Below, piece after piece: positions 9,116-18,779 of a stretch of 64,000 bases of DNA. Source of the stretch: Gemmata massiliana (GTDB lineage: Bacteria > Planctomycetota > Planctomycetia > Gemmatales > Gemmataceae); assembly GCA_000531095.1 (NCBI GenBank), contig HG799471.1, positions 185,903-249,902 of the forward strand, given 5' to 3'. The notes beneath the pieces were generated by a model. That model searched no databases and was not told where the DNA came from. It saw only the letters and a list, made by a program, of their open reading frames with translations. Within the stretch, counting starts at the first letter, position 1, and each line of letters opens with the position of its first letter. Position numbers and translations under genes: made by a program.

Positions 9116-9976
9116 ATGAAATATATCGACCCGCACATCCACATGATTTCGCGGACCACGGACGACTACCAGCGGATGGCGTATTCGCAGTGTGCCGCGA
9201 TTTCGGAACCCGCGTTCTGGGCCGGGTTCGATCGTGGGACCGCACAGGGGTTCCACGACTACTTCCGCCACCTCACCGAGTTCGAGCCGAAACGAGCGGC
9301 GCAGTTCGGCATCAAGCACTATTCCTGGTTGTGTATCAACGCCAAGGAAGCCGAGAACGTGTCGCTGTCGCGCGAAGTGATTTCGATGATCCCGGAGTTC
9401 CTGGGGCGCCCGGGTGTGCTCGGGATCGGCGAAATCGGTCTCAACAAGAACACCGCGAACGAGGCCACCATCTTCCAGGAGCACCTCGACCTTGCCGCGA
9501 AGACCGACGAGCTGATTCTGATCCACACTCCGCACTTGGAGGACAAATACAAGGGCACGCGGATGATCGTGGACATGCTCAAGAACGACCCGCGCGTCAA
9601 ACCGCACCGCGTGTGCGTCGACCACGTCGAGGAGCACACCGTTAAACTCGCACTCGATAACGGGTTCTGGTGCGGGATGACGCTGTACCCGGTCACCAAA
9701 TGCACCCCGGCACGCGCGTGTGACATCATCGAGATGGTCGGCACGGACCGTATCATGGCGAACTCGGCCGGCGATTGGGGCAAATCGGACCCGCTCGCGG
9801 TACCGGAACTCATTCAAGAGATGAAGCGGCGCGGGCACAAGGAATCGGAGATCAAGAAAGTGGTGTACGACAACCCGCTGAGTTTCTGGAGGCAGGCGAA
9901 CAACTGGAAAGAGTGGCCGCCGGAACCCAGCACCAACGGCGTCGCGACGCACGCGACCGCGAAGGCGGGGTACTAG
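9116..9976 (+). CDS. TatD-family metal-dependent hydrolase
   Basis: A 286-residue amidohydrolase-superfamily TIM-barrel protein. Visible metal ligands follow the TatD pattern: HIH near the N-terminus (YIDPHIHM), Glu in GIGEIGLN, His in LIHTPH, His in CVDHVEEH and the late Asp in SAGDWGKSD. Such enzymes act as metal-dependent hydrolases or nucleases, but this branch is divergent and its substrate unknown. ATG 9116 has AAGGAG eleven bases upstream, while the in-frame GTG at 9107 sits too close to that site. It stands alone, downstream of the FAD dehydrogenase with a 190-base gap. Confidence 0.8.
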   Translation: MKYIDPHIHMISRTTDDYQRMAYSQCAAISEPAFWAGFDRGTAQGFHDYFRHLTEFEPKRAAQFGIKHYSWLCINAKEAENVSLSREVISMIPEFLGRPGVLGIGEIGLNKNTANEATIFQEHLDLAAKTDELILIHTPHLEDKYKGTRMIVDMLKNDPRVKPHRVCVDHVEEHTVKLALDNGFWCGMTLYPVTKCTPARACDIIEMVGTDRIMANSAGDWGKSDPLAVPELIQEMKRRGHKESEIKKVVYDNPLSFWRQANNWKEWPPEPSTNGVATHATAKAGY

Positions 9977-10060
9977 TCGGCAACAACCTCGCGGGAACCA
10001 ACGGGTTCGTTCCGCGAAGCCGCCACGGAGTGGCGGACCACTTTCTTACGAGAACACGAC

Positions 10061-11341
10061 ATGGCTCGTCGCAAACTGGACCTCGCCGAAACGATCCGCA
10101 CCGCACTCACGAAACCGGAAGCTGCCAGCTTATCCGAAGCGCTCGAACCCTGGGACGATAAGGAGCTCACGCTCGCGGACGCCGAAGGGCTGGTCAGCGC
10201 GCTGGCAGCAATCACCGACGTGAAACCGCTCATCGACGCGAAAGTCCACGGCGAAACCGGCACACCGCTCCAGACACTCGCGGTGCTGTTCCAAAACGAA
10301 TCGTCCGACGACGCCACCCGCCTGCTCCGCGATCGCGGAATGACGGAGCTGATGCGCCTCTTCGACGCGGCGATTACGGTGCCGGAGTGTCCGTCCGATC
10401 CGATCCTGACGATCTGCAAGATGTTCGCGGTGTACGTGTCGAAACCGGGGCTGGAGCGCATCGTTGCGGCCGTGCGCCGGTTCCCCGACGAGTACATGTG
10501 GGAGATCGTGTTCGGCGTGTTCGCGGACGAGGGGCACCCGCTCGGCACGGAGCTGATCGACCGGCTCCGCGACCCGCTCCCGACCGATTTCGCCGCGGTC
10601 GCGTACCTCGATCTGGTGAACGCCGCGGCGCGCGAAAAGCGGCTCGACGCGCACCCGTTCGACACGGAAGAAGGGCACAAGCGCCTGGAAACGTGGCTCG
10701 CGGACTCGAACTCGGAGCACTTCAGCTACGCTCACAGTGCCGCCGCCGCGCTCCCGTTCATCGAATCGAAGGCACGGAATTCACTCGCGTCGCTGGCAAT
10801 GGACCACTCGGATACCGGAGTCCAGATGGAAGCGGCCTGGGCGTCGGCGTACCGCGGGGGCACGGCGGGCCTCACGGTCCTGGCGCGCATGTGCGAAGAC
10901 CCGCACCACAGCATCATGGCGCAGCAGTACCTCGAAGAGCTCGAACAGTCCGACCGTATCCCGGCCGCGGCCCGGGAACCGGACTTCAACGCGCTCGCAC
11001 AGATGTGCCAGTGGCTCCGGCACCCGAACGAGTTCGGCGAGCCGCCGACCGAGGTCACACTGTACGACACGCGCGAGCTCGACTGGCCGCCGACGAACGA
11101 CCGGCGCCGCGTGTGGCTGTTCAAGTACACCTACGCCGGCCGCAACGAAGATGGCACGGACGAGGTCGGGCTGGGTATGGTCGGTTCCATCACCTTCGCG
11201 CTGTTCGGGGAAACGAACGCGACCATGAGTCCCGAGGACGCTTACGCGATCCACTGCTGCTGGGAACTGGACGTGAACGACGACCCGCGCGCGCCGAAGA
11301 AGCGCTCCGTGAAAGCGGGGCGCAAACTGCTCGGTATCTGA
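10061..11341 (+). CDS. hypothetical protein with HEAT-like helical repeats
   Basis: A 426-residue soluble protein that I do not recognise. The sequence is mostly alternating amphipathic helices of about 30-40 residues (LADAEGLVSALAAITD, IVAAVRRFPDEYMWEIVFGVF, LASLAMDHSD and so on), as in HEAT or ARM scaffolds. It ends in a different, probably beta-rich domain after about residue 335 (RVWLFKYTYAG ... GLGMVGSITFALFGE). There is no signal peptide or catalytic motif. It lies 16 bases upstream of the first DUF4240 gene on the same strand, so a shared transcript is likely. Role unknown. Confidence 0.72.
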   Translation: MARRKLDLAETIRTALTKPEAASLSEALEPWDDKELTLADAEGLVSALAAITDVKPLIDAKVHGETGTPLQTLAVLFQNESSDDATRLLRDRGMTELMRLFDAAITVPECPSDPILTICKMFAVYVSKPGLERIVAAVRRFPDEYMWEIVFGVFADEGHPLGTELIDRLRDPLPTDFAAVAYLDLVNAAAREKRLDAHPFDTEEGHKRLETWLADSNSEHFSYAHSAAAALPFIESKARNSLASLAMDHSDTGVQMEAAWASAYRGGTAGLTVLARMCEDPHHSIMAQQYLEELEQSDRIPAAAREPDFNALAQMCQWLRHPNEFGEPPTEVTLYDTRELDWPPTNDRRRVWLFKYTYAGRNEDGTDEVGLGMVGSITFALFGETNATMSPEDAYAIHCCWELDVNDDPRAPKKRSVKAGRKLLGI

Positions 11342-11357
11342 TGCGCTGGAGTCGCCC

Positions 11358-11906
11358 ATGACGCTCGACGAATTCTGGGACCACATCCAAAAGAGTAAAC
11401 GCAAAGACCCGGACGCCCACGCGGAGCGATTGGAACAGCGGCTCACGAAGTTACCACCGGACGAGATCCTCGACTTCAATCACTGGTGGGAACTGATGAT
11501 GGGCGAGGCCTACAACTGGAACTTGTGGGGCGCGGCGTACCTCATCAACGGTGGGTGCTCGGACGACGGGTTCGAGTATTTTTGCCGGTGGCTCGTTCTG
11601 CGCGGGCGCGACGTGTTCCAGACCGCGGTCACGGCCCCGGATACTCTGGCTGATGTGGTCGATCCGGACGACGTTGCCGTCGAGTGCGGGTGCTCCCCAG
11701 CTCAGAGCGCGTGGTTCACCGCGACCAAAACCGAACAGGACGACACCGGGTACGAGGCTTACAGCGCGGCGGAAAGAGCCCGGCACCCGAACAGTCCGCG
11801 GCACCCCGAACTGGGCGCGAGCTGGGACTTCGATAACGACGCGGAGATGCGAAAGCGGCTCCCGCGCCTCTCGGCGCTTTACATGGACAGGGGCGCGGGC
11901 GAATAA
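11358..11906 (+). CDS. DUF4240 domain protein, copy 1
   Basis: A 182-residue protein of the DUF4240 family. Recognisable features are the N-terminal FWDHI start, the WGAAYLINGGCSDDGFEYFCRWL core shared with the next gene, and an acidic aromatic C-terminal region (SWDFDNDAEMRKRLPRL). DUF4240 proteins are small cytoplasmic proteins of unknown biochemical role, often near immunity or WGR-type genes. The gene begins 16 bases after the HEAT-like gene and is followed 34 bases later by a paralogue. Confidence 0.82.
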   Translation: MTLDEFWDHIQKSKRKDPDAHAERLEQRLTKLPPDEILDFNHWWELMMGEAYNWNLWGAAYLINGGCSDDGFEYFCRWLVLRGRDVFQTAVTAPDTLADVVDPDDVAVECGCSPAQSAWFTATKTEQDDTGYEAYSAAERARHPNSPRHPELGASWDFDNDAEMRKRLPRLSALYMDRGAGE

Positions 11907-11940
11907 TACGCCAAACCCGACGCTCTCCGTGAGGTGCTCG

Positions 11941-12468
11941 ATGGACTGGAAACCGTTCTGGAAGGTCATCGAGGACGCATATCGGCCGGACCCGATCGAT
12001 CACTTTGAAGCGCTCAAGGAGCGGCTCGGCGATTTAAAGTGGTTCGAGATCATCGAATTCCAGGCGCGCTTCGACGAGGCCGTCTCGTCCGCGAACCTCA
12101 TCGATTTGTGGGGCGCGGCGTACCTCATCAACGGCGGGTGCTCGGACGACGGGTTCCGCGACTTCCGCGTGTGGCTCGTCGGGCGCGGGCGCCGCGCCTA
12201 CGAGCACGCGCTCCGCGACCCGGATTCCCTCGCTGACATTCTCGACGGCGATCCCGTGGACGGCTTCGGGCTCGATGCCGCCGCGCTGCGCGTGTACGAA
12301 GAGAAAACGGGCATGAGCGACTTCTACACGCGACTCGATCGCGCAGAAGCAGACGCACCTCCTCCACCACCCGAGGGCGCAGACTGGGACTTTGAAGACG
12401 AGTCCGAGATGCGCAAGCGGTTCCCGAAGCTGTGTCACTTGTACCTGATTCCGGAACGCGACGAGTGA
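11941..12468 (+). CDS. DUF4240 domain protein, copy 2
   Basis: A 175-residue paralogue of the preceding gene. It has the same FW start, the same WGAAYLINGGCSDDGF core and the same DWDFEDESEMRKRFPKL end, showing tandem duplication followed by divergence in the middle and in a short Pro-rich stretch (APPPPPEGA). ATG 11941 begins at the conserved N-terminus; upstream in-frame residues are shadow sequence. Function unknown. Confidence 0.82.
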   Translation: MDWKPFWKVIEDAYRPDPIDHFEALKERLGDLKWFEIIEFQARFDEAVSSANLIDLWGAAYLINGGCSDDGFRDFRVWLVGRGRRAYEHALRDPDSLADILDGDPVDGFGLDAAALRVYEEKTGMSDFYTRLDRAEADAPPPPPEGADWDFEDESEMRKRFPKLCHLYLIPERDE

Positions 12469-12508
12469 CACGAGTTCTCTGGGTCACTGAGAGAGGAAGT
12501 GCCACCCG

Positions 12509-13270
12509 ATGAGCGCATTTAAAGACCATTTCTCCGGACACGCGAGCGACTACCGCACGTTTCGGCCAACGTACCCGCCCGAGTTGTTCACGTTTCTCGC
12601 GTCTGTTGCGCCGGCCCGCGATCTCGTGTGGGATTGTGGTACCGGAAATGGTCAAGCCGCAGTTATCCTTGCCGAGCACTTCAAGCGCGTCTTCGCTACA
12701 GACGCCAGCGCCGAGCAAGTGAAGAACGCAACGCCACACCCGAACGTCGAGTATGCGGTCGCGCCCGCTGAACAGTGCCCGCTCGCGTCCTACAGCGCGG
12801 ACCTCGTCACCGTTGCGCAGGCGCTTCACTGGTTCGACATCGATCGTTTCTTCGTCGAGGTCAGCCGCGTTTGTAAGCCGGGCGGAGTAGTCGCGGTGTG
12901 GAGCTACGACCTGCACTCCGTGAACGCGGACGTCGATCCTGTGCTCGACCGGCTCCAGAGCGAGTTCGTTGGCCCGTACTGGCCACCGGAACGCGCGCTC
13001 GTGGACACCGGCTACCGCACGATCCCGTTCCCGTTCACAGAAATCCCGGTCCCTCGGTTGGAGATGACCGCGCGTTGGGACTTGCCCACACTCGTTGGGT
13101 ACATGAACACGTGGTCCGCGACGAAACGGTTCGAGAAGGCGAACGGCTTCAACCCGCTCGACCGGCTGAGTGAGGCATTCACTGCCGCGTGGGGAGAACC
13201 CGCGACCGTGCGCACGGTGCGATGGAAGTTGGCCATCCGTGTCGGGCGCGTCGGGAACTCACAATCGTGA
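12509..13270 (+). CDS. class I SAM-dependent methyltransferase
   Basis: A 253-residue methyltransferase with the SAM motif I VWDCGTGNGQA (residues 44-54), an acidic strand-2 end (VFATDAS) and the motif AQALHWFDID, typical of the trans-aconitate/UbiE-like small-molecule branch. It probably methylates a small carboxylate or lipid-like substrate, but the acceptor cannot be read from sequence. It starts 40 bases after the second DUF4240 gene and converges on the kinase gene that ends at 13281. Confidence 0.85.
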   Translation: MSAFKDHFSGHASDYRTFRPTYPPELFTFLASVAPARDLVWDCGTGNGQAAVILAEHFKRVFATDASAEQVKNATPHPNVEYAVAPAEQCPLASYSADLVTVAQALHWFDIDRFFVEVSRVCKPGGVVAVWSYDLHSVNADVDPVLDRLQSEFVGPYWPPERALVDTGYRTIPFPFTEIPVPRLEMTARWDLPTLVGYMNTWSATKRFEKANGFNPLDRLSEAFTAAWGEPATVRTVRWKLAIRVGRVGNSQS

Positions 13271-13280
13271 ACGGTAATTC

Positions 13281-15986
13281 TTAGCGCGTACCGAGGCGGA
13301 AGCCAACCAGTGTGAGCAACGAGCCAAGCATCAGCGATACGTGGTAATCCCGGAACGGCTCCACGGTGTGGATACCGAACTGGTGCCCGATCGCTGCGAC
13401 CGCGGCGCCGATCAGCACGAGCACGCTCATCAAATTTCCGCGGAAGAAGAGAGAGGCGAGCAACATCAGCCCGGCCAGCCCCACGTTGAAACTGTCGACC
13501 CACCCCAGCACCGGCGCCGGTACGCCGGGGAACACCAGCGGCTTCGTCGCGCGGGTCGCGTCGAGCGCAACCGGCTGTTGCAGAGCGGACAGATCCTGGC
13601 TCTCCATTGCTTGCGTTGCTTGAGCACGAAGTTCGGCCCCGGGAACAAGGCCGTTCTGATGAGCCCACAGCGCGCACGCGGCGAGCAGTAGAGCCGCTCC
13701 GATCGTCCGCACGTGCGGCCCAACGAACAGCGAAATTATGGTCCCGAGCGGGTCGCGCTTGCGCGTCGGCACGAACACGAAATCGTCCGGTTGTTCGGCC
13801 GCGCGGAACAGCGTGCGCACGCTCGTGGGCGCGTGTGCGGTGGCACCTCCCGGCGCGTGAGCCGTTTCCGCGCGCCGGATCTCGTCCGCCGCACGTACCA
13901 TCGCGTCCGCCGCAGCCCGCGCTTGATCTTCCGCGGTCTGGGCGTTCGCACCGGCCGCGAGCAGGTTCGCACGTTCGACAGCGAGCAACAACTTGCGCTC
14001 GCGCGAGTCCTTACGAGACTTCTCGATCCTCTCCATTGTCGCGATGATCGGTTCGCGCCACGCCGCGTGCGTTTCGCGCACCCCGGCCGCCCCCCCGCGG
14101 AGCAGCACCGTGCGCGCGGCCAGCTTCGCCTCGTACCCGAACAGTGTCTCGAAGAATTCTTCCCAGTCGCGCCCGGCGAACTTCGCCACGAACTGGCGCA
14201 GCGCCTCTTCGTCCAACCCGCGCGCCCGCATCCGCCGGAGCTGCCGTTCGCACCCCTCAATGATTTCCCGGCGCTCTTCGACCAGCGCGCGGTCCATACC
14301 GTAGCGCAGCGCGAACGCGATTCCGATCCCGATCAATCCGAAACCGATCCACATCCAGAACACTTTCAACAGGGCGAGCAGCACGCAGAACATCGCGAAG
14401 CCCGACAGCCCCACGATCCAGTCCCCGCGCCCCAAACCCGAAATGAAGCGCCGCGTGCAACTGAAGAGGTGCCCCTTGCGCGTGATCCCGTCGAGCACGA
14501 AGTACGCGAGCGTCGTTTCCAGCGCGAGTCCGAAGATACCGAACGCCCACCCGATCTTTCCGAAGAACGCGAGCAGCACGGCCATCAGCGCAACTGTGCC
14601 AAAGAACCCCGAAATGAGCCGCCCCCGCAACACCGCGGTGCCACAGGTGTTGAACCGGAGCACGGCCGTTTCGAGTCGCGAAATCTGCTCCTCGTGCGGT
14701 GAAAACGTACCCGCATGGTAAACCCCGAGCCACGCTTCGAGGGTCCGGATCACCTCGCTCATGTCCTGGTAACGGTCGTCCCGGCTCTTCGCCATCATCC
14801 GCTGAATGACCGCGGAGACCTCCTTCGGCACGCGGGCGACGATCTGCTCCGGCGGCACGAGCGGGTCGTAAGCGTGCTTCGACATCAACTCGACGGCCGT
14901 CGTCCCGTCGAACGGCGGGCGGCCGGTCACGAGGACGTAGAGCGTGCAACCCAGGGAGTAGATGTCGGCGCGGTGGTCCACGGTCGCCGCGTCGCGGCAC
15001 TGTTCGGGCGACATGTACGCCGGCGTTCCGAGCGCGATCCGCGCGCCGGTCATATCGGGCGGCAGCGAGAGCAGCCCGCTCCGCGCGCTCGGGTCCGCGA
15101 GCCGATCGTCCGCACGCGACACGGCCGGGGTCTTCACCAACCCCAGGTCCGCGACTTTGACCAGGCCCTGTACGTCGAGCAGCAGGTTATCGGGTTTCAC
15201 GTCGCGGTGAATCATCCCGCGATCGTGTGCGTGTTTCAGTCCTCGTGCGGCCTGAAGAATGTACCCGACCGCCGTTTCCGGATCGAGTTTCCCCTGCACT
15301 TTCAGCAGGTCCGCGAGCGATTTCCCGCGGACGTACTCCATGCTGAAGAAGCGCGCCCCGTCGACCTCACCGATATCGTGAATCTGAACGATGTTGGGGT
15401 GCGAAAGTTGAGCTGCGGCGAACGCCTCGCGCGTGAACCGGGCCACGAACACCGGGTCGGTGGCCCAGCGCTTACTCATCACCTTCAGCGCGACCGGCCG
15501 ATCGAGCGAGAGCTGCGTCGCGAGGTACACCGTCCCCATGCCCCCGCGCCCGAGTTCGCGCTCAATGGTGTACCCGCGAACTTCCGTGTGCGGCGCGATG
15601 CCCGGATCTTCCGCGTCACCGCTGATCGGACCGGGAGGCGGGGTCGCGCTGCGATGGTTCGGATCGGGATTCGTGCTGGCAAAGCCGAATACGTGCGAAG
15701 ACGGGAACGGCGTCCCGCCCGACGGAGGATTTGAAGGTCTTGCTGCCGGCGGCGGGGTCACGAGTTCAACGCCCACCGCAGACGCCGCGGCCTGCTCGCG
15801 CGAGTCACGGGTTTGCACGCCGCTCGGGAGCGCCTGAACCTGCAAGGCGCTCCCGGGTTCGTCCGGCACGCACAACATGAACGGCTGAGAGCACGCGGGG
15901 CACCGAGGCCGGTATCGGCCGGGCTTCGCAGACTTCAGATTCAATCGGTGGGCGCAATACGGACAGGCGATGGCCACAGAGGGCAC
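13281..15986 (-). CDS. Ser/Thr protein kinase with zinc-ribbon head and membrane C-terminus
   Basis: A 901-residue Hanks-type kinase. It opens with a zinc ribbon (C8, C11, C29, C32), then a Pro-rich linker (about 60-130) and the kinase domain from about residue 138: Gly loop GRGGMG, Lys168 in VALKV, catalytic HRDVKPDN at 260-267, and DLG instead of DFG at 280-282. Several hydrophobic segments (about 460-560) and more near the C-terminus place part of it in the membrane. A helical region between them (about 580-720) may be the sensor or a coiled coil. It is divergent from the next kinase gene with about 270 bases between, suggesting a shared control region. The target is unknown. Confidence 0.9.
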   Translation of the reverse strand: MPSVAIACPYCAHRLNLKSAKPGRYRPRCPACSQPFMLCVPDEPGSALQVQALPSGVQTRDSREQAAASAVGVELVTPPPAARPSNPPSGGTPFPSSHVFGFASTNPDPNHRSATPPPGPISGDAEDPGIAPHTEVRGYTIERELGRGGMGTVYLATQLSLDRPVALKVMSKRWATDPVFVARFTREAFAAAQLSHPNIVQIHDIGEVDGARFFSMEYVRGKSLADLLKVQGKLDPETAVGYILQAARGLKHAHDRGMIHRDVKPDNLLLDVQGLVKVADLGLVKTPAVSRADDRLADPSARSGLLSLPPDMTGARIALGTPAYMSPEQCRDAATVDHRADIYSLGCTLYVLVTGRPPFDGTTAVELMSKHAYDPLVPPEQIVARVPKEVSAVIQRMMAKSRDDRYQDMSEVIRTLEAWLGVYHAGTFSPHEEQISRLETAVLRFNTCGTAVLRGRLISGFFGTVALMAVLLAFFGKIGWAFGIFGLALETTLAYFVLDGITRKGHLFSCTRRFISGLGRGDWIVGLSGFAMFCVLLALLKVFWMWIGFGLIGIGIAFALRYGMDRALVEERREIIEGCERQLRRMRARGLDEEALRQFVAKFAGRDWEEFFETLFGYEAKLAARTVLLRGGAAGVRETHAAWREPIIATMERIEKSRKDSRERKLLLAVERANLLAAGANAQTAEDQARAAADAMVRAADEIRRAETAHAPGGATAHAPTSVRTLFRAAEQPDDFVFVPTRKRDPLGTIISLFVGPHVRTIGAALLLAACALWAHQNGLVPGAELRAQATQAMESQDLSALQQPVALDATRATKPLVFPGVPAPVLGWVDSFNVGLAGLMLLASLFFRGNLMSVLVLIGAAVAAIGHQFGIHTVEPFRDYHVSLMLGSLLTLVGFRLGTR

Positions 15987-16257
15987 CCTCGCTACGAGTT
16001 GGGCGGGGAGTGCGAAAGCAGGCGCACGGTGTGATCGGAATCCGAGCGTTCTGCCACACCGAATTCGTAGGTCACAATCGCCGAACAGGTCGGCGTTTCG
16101 GACGTGCTCGTTCGCTCGCGTTTGCGCGCCGGGCTGAAAAAGAGTGAGGGATTTTCAAAAAGTGTGCGGCTTTCAGGCGTGCGCGAAGCCGAACCGCTTC
16201 TGGCACGCTCCGGGGAGTGTGGGTAGCATGATTCGATCGCCCTCTCGGGAGATTGGT

Positions 16258-18777
16258 GTGAAACTGTCCGCCGATCAGTTCGCGACCGTTGTTCGCAATC
16301 TGCCCCTCCCCAACGACCAAGCAGCGGCCGCGGCCGAAGCGCTCGCCCAACCCGCAACGGATGAACTTCCCGGCGAGCTGATTCGGCGCGAGATCCTGAC
16401 CGAGTACCAAGCTCGAATGATCCTGTCCGGCCACGCCGACGAACTCACCATCGGGCGGTACACGATCCTTGATGAACTCGGCGAAGGCGGAATGGGCCAA
16501 GTGCTCAAGGCCCGCGACACGGCAATGGACCGCGTGGTCGCGGTGAAGCTGATACGCGACGACCGGTTCGGGAGCGAATCCGCCGTTCGCCGCTTCGAGC
16601 AAGAAGTGAGAGCCACCGCCCGACTCGCGCACCCGAACATCGTCCGCGCCTACGACACGGGGGTGTTCAACGATCGGCACTTTCTGGTGACCGAGTTGAT
16701 CGCGGGTTCCGATCTGGGGCACGAACTGGCACGTCGAGGTTCGTTCCCTGCGGGCGAGGCGTGTCACTACGCGCACCAAACCGCGCTGGGACTCCAGCAC
16801 GCTCACGAACACGGGCTGATACACCGCGACATCAAGCCATCGAACCTATTGTTCAGCGCGGCGGAACGAACGGTGAAGATCGCGGATTTCGGCCTCGCGT
16901 ACTTGGGCGATTCCGGCGCCGGCAGGTTGACGGCAGCCGGAGCGGTGATGGGCACACCGGATTACATTGCACCGGAACAAGCGAGTTCCGCGTCCGCAGC
17001 CGACATCCGCTCGGACCTGTACTCGCTCGGATGCACGCTCTATCAGTTCCTTACGGGCCGGGTGCCCTTCCCCGCCGATAGCGCGCTCGCGAAGCTGGTC
17101 GCGCACGCGAGCGAAGCCCCGCCCCCACTCGATACCGTGTGTCCCGGTCTGGCCCCCGGATTAGCCGCCGTGGTCCAGAAAATGATGGCGAAGAGCCCGA
17201 ACGAGCGCTACCAATCGCCGCTCGAAGTTGCCGAAGCCCTCGCCCCGTTCTGTGACCCGAGAAATGCCCGTATCGCAACGAACTCGGCGCGCGCGATCGC
17301 GGTACCGCCCCATTCCACGCTCAACAACGCGGCCGATCTCACCGCGCACTCAGCCCCACATCCGGAACCGAGTCGGCGCGAACCCAAGGCTCGATCCCCG
17401 CGCCGCAGAACCGTCGGACTCGTTGCAGGTGCCGGCGTGTTGGTTGCAGTAATAATCGCATTAGTTTTCATCAGTAGACCGACCCCATCCGAGTCGCCCG
17501 ACGTTCGCCCCGTTCAAATAACGGTGAAGCTCGACGACTGGCCCTCCGCGCGCGAACCCGGAGCGGTCATCTATCTCAGCGGCGCATCGCTCCCGACCAG
17601 TGAGAGTGAGAAGGCACGCACCAGCGATGATCTCAAACGCCCACTCGAACTCGCGCCGGGAACATACGGACTCACGCTGAGAATTGGCGGAGAAATCATC
17701 GAGCGGCGCGAGTTCAACGTAACTTCAGAAAGTGCGCATCGGGCCATTGCGCTGGGACCGATTGTGCCCGAAGTGGTAGCGGCCACGATCACGAACGGGA
17801 GGGAGGTGAAGCGCTGGGAGGCACTGGGGCCGGTCTCGGATCTCGTGTTTCTCCCCGACGGCAAGAAGTTCGTTTCGATGGAACGACCAACGGGCGTCTT
17901 CCGGCGCCCGCAGGCTCACGAACTGACAATCAGCGGGGCACTGTACGCCACCGAAACGAACGAAATCTTCTCGCGCTGGGACACGGTCGGCAGCGGTCGC
18001 GTCGCACTGTTTCCCAAAGCCGGCGCGGTCGTGGGATGCCAGTTTCCGGACCCGGCTCTCAAAAGCGATGCGTACCGATGGTGGGCCGTACCGCTTTCTA
18101 GCGGTGAAACACCGACCAACGACGGGTCGGTGGTCGCTGGCGCGAGCACCCAGAAGCACCGCACCAGTCTGCTCACCGCGTCCGCGGACGGCACACGCCT
18201 GTTGCTGTCCTTTGTCACGCAACCCGGCGACAAAGCAGTTGGAACGGTTCAACTGTGCCCAGTTACATTCACCGACGCGCGCACGATTGCAGTCGGCGAA
18301 CCGAAGCTCTTCCCCGGTGACACCGCTTGCTTCGATCCGAGCGGACACCGCCTGCTGGTCGCAAACGGCACGGCGCTCGCGCTCTACGACCAAGACACAG
18401 GCAAGCCGATGGCGCCGGAGTTTACTGGGGCCACTGCGAGCATTCAGGACGTCGCAGTAGCTCCGAACGGTAAGTACCTCGCTGCGGGATGTGCTGACGG
18501 GGCGGTCTACTTCTGGCGGACGGGCACGAAAGAACCGATAGCGGTCGGTAGGGGGCACAAGGGCAAGATAAACGTGTTGAAATTTACTCCGGACGGCGCT
18601 CGTGTGGTCAGCGCGGGCGAGGACGGCACCGTTCGCGTGTGGCTAACGGAGACCGGAAAAGAAATCGCCCAGTTCAAGCACGACGGCTCTGTAAACGCCC
18701 TCGCGATTTCCCCCGAGGGCAAGCGCGTCCTCACCGGTAGCGCGGACGCGACGATTCGGCTCTGGCAACTGCCGTAA
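16258..18777 (+). CDS. Ser/Thr protein kinase with C-terminal WD40-like repeats
   Basis: An 839-residue planctomycete-type kinase. A short N-terminal helical domain (MKLSADQF...) precedes the kinase domain, with Gly loop GEGGMG, VAVKLI lysine, HRDIKPSN and DFGLA all intact. One transmembrane helix follows (LVAGAGVLVAVIIALVFI), so the remaining half is probably outside the cytoplasm. It ends in WD40-like units (FTPDGARVVSAGEDGTVRVW, ISPEGKRVLTGSADATIRLW). GTG 16258 has GGGAG six bases upstream; an ATG at 16228 is an alternative. It probably reads an envelope signal through the propeller. Confidence 0.9.
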   Translation: MKLSADQFATVVRNLPLPNDQAAAAAEALAQPATDELPGELIRREILTEYQARMILSGHADELTIGRYTILDELGEGGMGQVLKARDTAMDRVVAVKLIRDDRFGSESAVRRFEQEVRATARLAHPNIVRAYDTGVFNDRHFLVTELIAGSDLGHELARRGSFPAGEACHYAHQTALGLQHAHEHGLIHRDIKPSNLLFSAAERTVKIADFGLAYLGDSGAGRLTAAGAVMGTPDYIAPEQASSASAADIRSDLYSLGCTLYQFLTGRVPFPADSALAKLVAHASEAPPPLDTVCPGLAPGLAAVVQKMMAKSPNERYQSPLEVAEALAPFCDPRNARIATNSARAIAVPPHSTLNNAADLTAHSAPHPEPSRREPKARSPRRRTVGLVAGAGVLVAVIIALVFISRPTPSESPDVRPVQITVKLDDWPSAREPGAVIYLSGASLPTSESEKARTSDDLKRPLELAPGTYGLTLRIGGEIIERREFNVTSESAHRAIALGPIVPEVVAATITNGREVKRWEALGPVSDLVFLPDGKKFVSMERPTGVFRRPQAHELTISGALYATETNEIFSRWDTVGSGRVALFPKAGAVVGCQFPDPALKSDAYRWWAVPLSSGETPTNDGSVVAGASTQKHRTSLLTASADGTRLLLSFVTQPGDKAVGTVQLCPVTFTDARTIAVGEPKLFPGDTACFDPSGHRLLVANGTALALYDQDTGKPMAPEFTGATASIQDVAVAPNGKYLAAGCADGAVYFWRTGTKEPIAVGRGHKGKINVLKFTPDGARVVSAGEDGTVRVWLTETGKEIAQFKHDGSVNALAISPEGKRVLTGSADATIRLWQLP

Positions 18778-18779
18778 CA

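Noticed and set aside
14715..15734. 339-residue plus-strand frame opposite the kinase domain
   Set aside because: It is antisense to conserved kinase motifs. The His/Arg/Asp-rich composition is typical of an antisense shadow.
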